Below are positions 22,701 to 25,677 of a stretch of 25,677 nt of DNA, piece after piece. Source of the stretch: a virus; IMG/VR virus record IMGVR_UViG_3300010149_000150, positions 1-25,677 of that record. The stretch is one strand, 5' to 3'. The translations under genes and the position numbers were made by a program. The notes under the pieces were generated by a model. It saw only the letters and a program-made list of their open reading frames with translations, did not search any database and was not told the origin of the DNA. Each line of letters starts with the position of its first letter. The first letter of the stretch is position 1.

Positions 22701-22860
22701 AACTGGCGGTACAACAACTGGTGGTACAGGAGAAACTGGAAATACTAATATGAATAGTGCATTCCGAAAACTAACAGGAACTCTGTCTAGGATGGAAAGT
22801 ACACTAAGTTCCTTACCTAATGAGATTAGAGCTATTAAATTAGAACTACCTGAAGATTAA
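19759..22860 (+). CDS. Probable tape measure protein built from hydrophobic and amphipathic repeats
   Basis: 1033 residues, Ala/Gly/Leu-rich. The N-terminus (1-95) is helical (EAAAQQTNEKLDAIVAV) with a Ser/Gly linker at 95-115. Hydrophobic repeats follow: LLGSPKFNKRIKAG, LLGSPKFSKRIRAG and LLGGKKMSKRVRAG at about 218, 279 and 343, spaced 61-64 residues. Two copies of an LIGKF...GMS(V/L)EDVG module come next. A C-terminal set starts GIDSVMDAG, GIDAVDGAG and GIEAVDGAG at 696, 768 and 840, exactly 72 residues apart. A Thr/Gly microrepeat (976-990) and a final helix close it. Length, hydrophobic segments, location after the tube and chaperone-like genes and lack of enzymatic motifs fit a tape measure that sets tail length (T4 gp29 is shorter, 590). 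A membrane or baseplate hub protein is the alternative. Confidence 0.7.
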   Translation: MAIVTLKDLMDPLSKIEAAAQQTNEKLDAIVAVTVGASQNGVAIIDELQKQTMLLSELVRTNQEIDAQTGASITKSTIQLLSLRKILKAIQKGNKDDKSSSKASSTGGPGNKVEKAGELLQMLGVGSLKTAKGMMLWALVPAKGVTKFTEFIKSTFEKLAETDTKKAKEGIEALDLMGGAILKFSKALAISALLIIPGMIAIPFLAVSILAMGGIMSLLGSPKFNKRIKAGGESVDIMGDAIKKFAIGLALFSLVAPLAVITAPLMAVSMLLIGGVVSLLGSPKFSKRIRAGSTSLSRMGNALIKFTVGLVVLALATAVIASNPILIALMAGSIALIGGAVALLGGKKMSKRVRAGTRNLGLLGLGIALFGLGYGFFAKAFPEKATFKQVLVQAAAIAGIGGAVGLIGKFKVKTMASGAAALGLIGLALPIFTKGYKPYAAVTKGMSVEDVGIQVAALFGIGLATVLIGKFGIKNIAQGALSFALTGIALTIFNYGYIPFALATEGMSLEDVGMQLAILGGIGTVMSVAGIAVAASGGSAMLGPALFAAAGGALLALAPGLEKMRDLDYTKKDGIALATTLGAVAMAFAGTAPSEGEEGGLWSGIKGAFSRVGESGAGLAAAAMYAAAGLALQELAEGLSAFSKINFTKKESEKLGLALGTITAAFAQAGGEAADPGGALGAVFGNTFSSNAVEKGIDSVMDAGEALTNIATGLNAFTGIKDPEGLATKIKGVVGMVGEAFAAVGGAEDKDGGSFLGFTWDENIIEKGIDAVDGAGDALAQIAKGLNSFAGVKDPKLVAKKVSDTLTLIGGAFMSIGGKKEEDSALFGLISWDENAVNEGIEAVDGAGEALLDIAESLVKFEGLKNPEKVAEGIKKIFTSIGDTFIHFYSQDNFSRDVDHMKGFISQLAEAAGSGELATAATDLDNIAAAINSVDIYKAEALGNLFKGASDLGNNRSAYEDLQGAVEEIRDLLSESTGGTTTGGTTTGGTGETGNTNMNSAFRKLTGTLSRMESTLSSLPNEIRAIKLELPED
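22687..22731 (+). repeat. 15-nt tandem repeat encoding TGGTT
   Basis: Three consecutive copies of ACTGGCGGTACAACA, the last diverged to ACTGGTGGTACAGGA, in frame in the tape measure gene. They encode a flexible Thr/Gly linker before the last helix. The near identity suggests replication slippage. Confidence 0.9.
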
Positions 22861-22879
22861 TTAATAATTGCTTAAAACC

Positions 22880-22908
22880 TTTTCCTACTTTAGCTATATA
22901 AAATTAAC
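22880..22908 (+). promoter_or_regulatory. Possible promoter ahead of the exonuclease gene
   Basis: The 86-nt gap after the tape measure holds TTTTCCTACTTTAGCTATATAAAATTAAC, a T-rich block and TATATAAAA reminiscent of the replication-gene motif, about 40 nt before the exonuclease ATG. No terminator hairpin is seen in this gap. Confidence 0.25.
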
Positions 22909-22946
22909 AGAGAGTTTCTGGAAATAGTATAGTTTAAAAGTATAAT

Positions 22947-23744
22947 ATGGAAAATGTAAAAAACATAGTTTGGTTTGACTTAGAAACCACAGGAGTAAAC
23001 ACAAGTAGCGATAGAATTATCGAGATCGCAATGATAAAAACCGATTCTGAAGGAAATGAAATAGATTCTTTTCAGTCATTAGTTAATCCCGGCCCAGATG
23101 CAGTTATGAGAGAAGAAGCTCAGGACAAGCATGGCATATCACCAGAACAATTAAAAGATGCACCGCAATTTGATTTAATAGCAAAAGAAGTCTTAGACTT
23201 TATTGATGATAGTGACTTAGGTGGATATAATGCTCTTTACTTTGATGTACCAATGCTCGTAGAGGAATTCATGAGAAGTGGTATTGCATTCTCACATCGC
23301 CAAAGAGCTGTAGTAGATCCTTTTTTAATTTATTCAAAATATGAACGTAGAGATTTAAGTACTGCATATAAAAAATATACAGGAAAGGATTTAGAAGGCG
23401 CTCATAGAGCCGATGTTGATATTCGTGCAACAATGGAAATATTTCAAAAGCAAAAAGAACTTTATGATATGCCTACAACAGCAAAAGAAATTGATGATGT
23501 TGTAAATGAATCAAGAAAAGATCAAGTAGACCTTAGCGGTAAATATAAATTTGCTGAAATAAACGGTAAACGAGAAATCGTATTTAACTTTGGTAAAAAT
23601 AAAGGCAAACCGTTTAAAGAAGTTTATGAAACAGATGCAAGGTATATTCAATGGATTATTGATAAGGGTGAATTCTCAAAAGAGGTAAAAATCATATCTC
23701 GTAAACTCTTAGAAAAAATGAGAGCTGAAAATCCTGTTATTTAA
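22947..23744 (+). CDS. DnaQ-family 3'-5' exonuclease (DEDDh) with an ExoX-like C-terminal domain
   Basis: 265 residues. The exonuclease domain spans about 1-175: motif I VWFDLETTG (D11, E13), motif II around YNALYFDVPML (D100), motif III HRADVD (H153, D158), so all DEDDh residues are present. QDKHGISPEQLKDAPQF is the usual linker of the family. After a short linker, about 205-262 reads FNFGKNKGKPFKEV followed by ARYIQWIIDKGEFSKEVK, a small domain found at the C-terminus of some ExoX-like exonucleases and in DUF3820 proteins. Likely roles are proofreading-like trimming, nucleotide recycling (as T4 DexA) or repair; which is unknown. It starts the last gene run of the window. Confidence 0.88.
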   Translation: MENVKNIVWFDLETTGVNTSSDRIIEIAMIKTDSEGNEIDSFQSLVNPGPDAVMREEAQDKHGISPEQLKDAPQFDLIAKEVLDFIDDSDLGGYNALYFDVPMLVEEFMRSGIAFSHRQRAVVDPFLIYSKYERRDLSTAYKKYTGKDLEGAHRADVDIRATMEIFQKQKELYDMPTTAKEIDDVVNESRKDQVDLSGKYKFAEINGKREIVFNFGKNKGKPFKEVYETDARYIQWIIDKGEFSKEVKIISRKLLEKMRAENPVI

Positions 23745-23807
23745 ATTGTTAATAACTTTTAGAAAAAAGATCTCATTTTATTTTCAATTCCCAATTAAAT
23801 TGATTAT

Positions 23808-23826
23808 ATTTATAATATAATTAAAA
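23808..23826 (+). promoter_or_regulatory. Possible promoter upstream of the small-gene run
   Basis: TGATTATATTTATAATATAATT in the 92-nt gap after the exonuclease gene, about 10-30 nt before the ATG at 23837. The start is preceded by AAAAGGA, the closest to a Shine-Dalgarno of any gene here. Confidence 0.25.
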
Positions 23827-23836
23827 CAAAAGGAAT

Positions 23837-24133
23837 ATGTCTAAATATCGAGAACTACTACAAAACCCTCCACGGTTAACCGTAAAGAAAGAAGCAAGAG
23901 AGGTAATTATTAAGACGGTAAGTTGTATGTGTGATAACGTACATTACCTTAAACTTAAGAAAAATTCAGAAGGTGATTTTAAAATGTCAGGTAACGGTCA
24001 TGCTTTATCAAATTGGCAAATGAAACATACACCACATGATATTGAATGGATTGCAGATGAAGGTAAGTGGAATCAGGTATTTAGAATGATTAATACTGGA
24101 ACAGAAAAAATTGAATCTTTAAAAAGTAGATAA
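23837..24133 (+). CDS. Unknown small protein (98 aa)
   Basis: Not recognised. A basic N-terminus (MSKYRELLQNPPRLTVKKEAREVIIK) is followed by a C-M-C pair and a compact alpha/beta-looking region with many aromatic residues (ALSNWQMKHTPHDIEWIADEGKWNQVF). The ATG has an AAAAGGA 3 nt upstream, unusual for this genome. The stop overlaps the next start (TAATG), so the two are probably coupled. No signal peptide or membrane segment. Confidence 0.7.
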   Translation: MSKYRELLQNPPRLTVKKEAREVIIKTVSCMCDNVHYLKLKKNSEGDFKMSGNGHALSNWQMKHTPHDIEWIADEGKWNQVFRMINTGTEKIESLKSR

Positions 24134-24366
24134 TGGCAATAACAACTAAACCAATGCCTGGATCTGAAGTGATCCATGTAGACCTAAGTGGACCAGACGG
24201 TAATGCATTTGCATTAATTGGATTGGCTCAAAAATTAGCAAAACAACTTCACTATCAACAAGAGGAAAGAAGTGAACTTACTACCGAGATGATGAGTGGA
24301 GACTACGATAACCTGTTAGAAATATTCGATAAACACTTCGGAGAATTTGTAACATTACATAAATAA
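24133..24366 (+). CDS. Conserved small phage protein (GPDGNAF family), function unknown
   Basis: 77 residues. The core DLSGPDGNAFALIGLAQKLAKQL and the ending EMMSGDYDNLLEIFDKHFGEF match a small protein I recall from many T4-like phages, where a similar G-P-D-G-N-A motif and a final D-x-x-F-G-x-x-V are kept. No biochemical role is known to me. The ATG overlaps the previous stop by 1 nt and the next gene starts 1 nt after its stop, so it sits in a coupled run. Confidence 0.8.
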   Translation: MAITTKPMPGSEVIHVDLSGPDGNAFALIGLAQKLAKQLHYQQEERSELTTEMMSGDYDNLLEIFDKHFGEFVTLHK

Positions 24367-24367
24367 T

Positions 24368-24553
24368 ATGAAAGAACCGACACCATACCGGATGATAACC
24401 GAAGAAGAACACATTGAAGAAATTCTAACAGAAGCATCTGCCTATGGCTTAAGAGCCGAGGTGAAGCAGTATGCAGAAAACCTATTAGATGAATCTCCAG
24501 AGATGGATCCAATTGATGCCTATACTTATGGGTTTGAAGAGTGGATTAAATAA
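24368..24553 (+). CDS. Small acidic protein (61 aa), unknown
   Basis: Strongly acidic, helical protein (TEEEHIEEILTEASAYGLRAEV, then PEMDPIDAYTYGFEEWIK). It starts 1 nt after the previous stop with an A/T leader and has no frame gaps or rare features. Similar small acidic proteins in T4-like genomes often act as inhibitors or adaptors, but nothing here specifies that. Confidence 0.75.
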   Translation: MKEPTPYRMITEEEHIEEILTEASAYGLRAEVKQYAENLLDESPEMDPIDAYTYGFEEWIK

Positions 24554-24556
24554 ATT

Positions 24557-24700
24557 ATGGAAAAAGATAACGAAGACAAAAAATTAAAGGAAGTTAAGTT
24601 AACTCAACAAGAATGGTTTGATGCTCTTCGCGTACCTACACCTGTAAGAAATAAGAAAAAATATAGGAGAAAGAAAAAACATAAGAAGAAAGATGATTAA
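24557..24700 (+). CDS. Very small basic-tailed protein (47 aa), unknown
   Basis: Starts 3 nt after the previous stop (taaattATG). An acidic N-terminus (MEKDNEDKKLKEVKL) leads to QQEWFDALRVPTPVRN and then a Lys/Arg tail (KKKYRRKKKHKKKDD). The charged tail suggests nucleic-acid binding or a ribosomal/nucleoid-like peptide, but that is inference. It overlaps the next gene by 8 nt. Confidence 0.65.
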   Translation: MEKDNEDKKLKEVKLTQQEWFDALRVPTPVRNKKKYRRKKKHKKKDD

Positions 24701-24956
24701 TAGTGGAAAAGAATGGGCTTGGATGGATAATAACCAAAAGCTAAAAAGATCAATAGATTTAATAGAAATTAAGAATGAGATGAAATGGGTAGAAAAATCT
24801 ATTTTAAATAAATCCAATAATCAAAGCCATTATCCTGCTCTTAAACAATTAATCAATCTTTTTTATAATAAATGGAAATCGAAAGATACTATTAAAGTTT
24901 TGGATTCATATAAACTTTATCTTAAGTCAATTTTAAGAAATGAATTTGGTAGGTAA
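24693..24956 (+). CDS. Unknown 87-residue basic helical protein
   Basis: The start lies inside the end of the preceding gene (ATGATTAA, 8-nt overlap). The product is lysine- and asparagine-rich and helical (KLKRSIDLIEIKNEMKWVEK, then LKQLINLFYNKWKSKD). It has no motif I recognise. It is the last gene before topoisomerase II and has a clean stop with a 43-nt gap containing a replication-type promoter motif. Confidence 0.7.
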   Translation: MINSGKEWAWMDNNQKLKRSIDLIEIKNEMKWVEKSILNKSNNQSHYPALKQLINLFYNKWKSKDTIKVLDSYKLYLKSILRNEFGR

Positions 24957-24970
24957 TTAAACCTTTGTAC

Positions 24971-24992
24971 TTTTATCAATATAAAAATAAAA
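24971..24992 (+). promoter_or_regulatory. Putative early/middle promoter of the topoisomerase gene
   Basis: TTTTATCAATATAAAAATAAAA, 8 nt before the ATG at 25000. It shares the T-block and ATATAAAAATAAA with the motif before gp44, although the two genes are 20 kb apart. Confidence 0.45.
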
Positions 24993-24999
24993 TTAAAGC

Positions 25000-25677
25000 A
25001 TGGCGGTAAGCATTGAAAAGAAATATCAGAAACTTACAGATACAGAGCATGTACTACTTAGACCAGGTATGTACATTGGTTCTGTGAAGCCGCATACAGA
25101 AGAAGTTTATCTTTTGGATAGAAGAAGTTGGAAATTAGTACCTAAAGAAATTACATATAACCCAGGCTTCTTAAAACTCTTTGATGAGATTGTATCTAAC
25201 TCGGTTGATGAACATAAAAGAAATCATAAGCTTAATCAAGTAAAGATCACTATTGATATTAATACCAATAAAATATCAATTTGGGATAATGGTGGTATAC
25301 CAGTAGAGATTCATAAAAAGTATAATGAATGGGTACCTGAAATGATTTTCTCAAATTTAAAGACTGGGAGTAATTTTGATGATAATGAACAAAGAACTGT
25401 TGTAGGTACAAATGGTGTAGGTAGTACATTAACAAATATATTCAGTAAAGAATTTACAATTGATACTTGTGATAAGAAGAAAAGATTTACACAAACCTTT
25501 TCGGACAATATGGCAAAGAAAACTAAACCTGCCATAAAACCACAAAAGAAAGGATTTACTGAAATTTCATACATTGCCGATTTTAAAAGATTTGGTATGA
25601 GTAAGATTGATAAAGCTTCAATTCAAATGATTGAAAAAAGACTTTATGATATTGCTGCATGTAATCCTAAATTAAAA
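25000..25677 (+). CDS. 39: DNA topoisomerase II large subunit, ATPase part (gp39-like), cut by the window end
   Basis: 226 codons are visible and the frame is open at the last base. The N-terminal GHKL ATPase domain is clear: YQKLTDTEHVLLRPGMYIGS (typical GyrB/Topo II opening), the N-box FDEIVSNSVDEH (E63, N67), IWDNGGIPV (D96, G98, G99) and the ATP-lid glycines VGTNGVGSTLTN (G136-G141). T4 gp39 pairs with gp52 (and gp60) to relieve replication strain and supports origin function. The C-terminal transducer and later parts lie outside the window. The start is the ATG 8 nt after a promoter-like motif. Confidence 0.92.
   Translation, partial: MAVSIEKKYQKLTDTEHVLLRPGMYIGSVKPHTEEVYLLDRRSWKLVPKEITYNPGFLKLFDEIVSNSVDEHKRNHKLNQVKITIDINTNKISIWDNGGIPVEIHKKYNEWVPEMIFSNLKTGSNFDDNEQRTVVGTNGVGSTLTNIFSKEFTIDTCDKKKRFTQTFSDNMAKKTKPAIKPQKKGFTEISYIADFKRFGMSKIDKASIQMIEKRLYDIAACNPKLK

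Overview
This window is part of the genome of a T4-like, contractile-tailed dsDNA phage. The diagnostic set is a gp23-type major capsid protein, gp16/gp17 terminase, gp18 tail sheath, gp19 tail tube, a gp26-type baseplate or tail-assembly protein, gp44 clamp-loader ATPase, T4 RNase H-type flap nuclease and a gp39-type topoisomerase II subunit. The DNA is AT-rich. Almost all starts lack a Shine-Dalgarno sequence and sit behind A/T-only leaders, and genes are tightly packed with 1-26 nt overlaps. This fits a phage of Bacteroidota (Flavobacteriia-like hosts), but host assignment is inference. I see no tRNA, rRNA, CRISPR array or insertion sequence.

Layout. (1) 1-2490, head: the end of a probable gp22-like scaffold, then the major capsid protein and a strong intrinsic terminator. 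(2) 2490-4860, accessory: a coiled-coil protein whose N-terminus resembles the T4 capsid-targeting peptide, a 21-residue cysteine-rich micropeptide, a zinc-ribbon protein, and one gene on the minus strand (Rossmann/DUF115-like). (3) 4890-8930, replication: gp44, a 51-aa coupled ORF, RNase H, a probable diverged gp62, an unknown protein and a small spermidine-synthase-like Rossmann protein. (4) 8937-11355, a duplicated four-helix membrane protein and a large virion protein with a lectin-like C-terminus. (5) 11359-14051, packaging: small terminase, a GroES-like co-chaperonin and large terminase, overlapping each other. (6) 14068-22860, tail: giant sheath, tube, terminator, a GIY-YIG endonuclease-like gene, a gp26-type protein with a probable +1 frameshift extension, and a repeat-built probable tape measure. 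(7) 22880-25677, a DnaQ-type exonuclease, a run of five small ORFs, and the start of topoisomerase II (cut by the window end).

How the parts work together. Scaffold, capsid protein and the putative internal protein share [L/I/V]-x-E-S sites expected for the prohead protease. The co-chaperonin probably helps host GroEL fold the capsid protein, as T4 gp31 does. Terminase packages DNA. Sheath, tube, chaperone and tape measure build the tail. Two A/T promoter-like motifs separate the groups: [GC][GT]AATATATAA ahead of most structural genes, and a T-rich block plus ATATAAAAATAAA ahead of several replication genes.

The most notable signals are: the candidate programmed +1 frameshift at CTT-T next to a stop codon, with an abrupt GC-rich island just upstream; the cysteine-rich micropeptide; the capsid-targeting-like N-terminus; the co-chaperonin nested between the terminase genes; and the repeat architecture of the tape measure.
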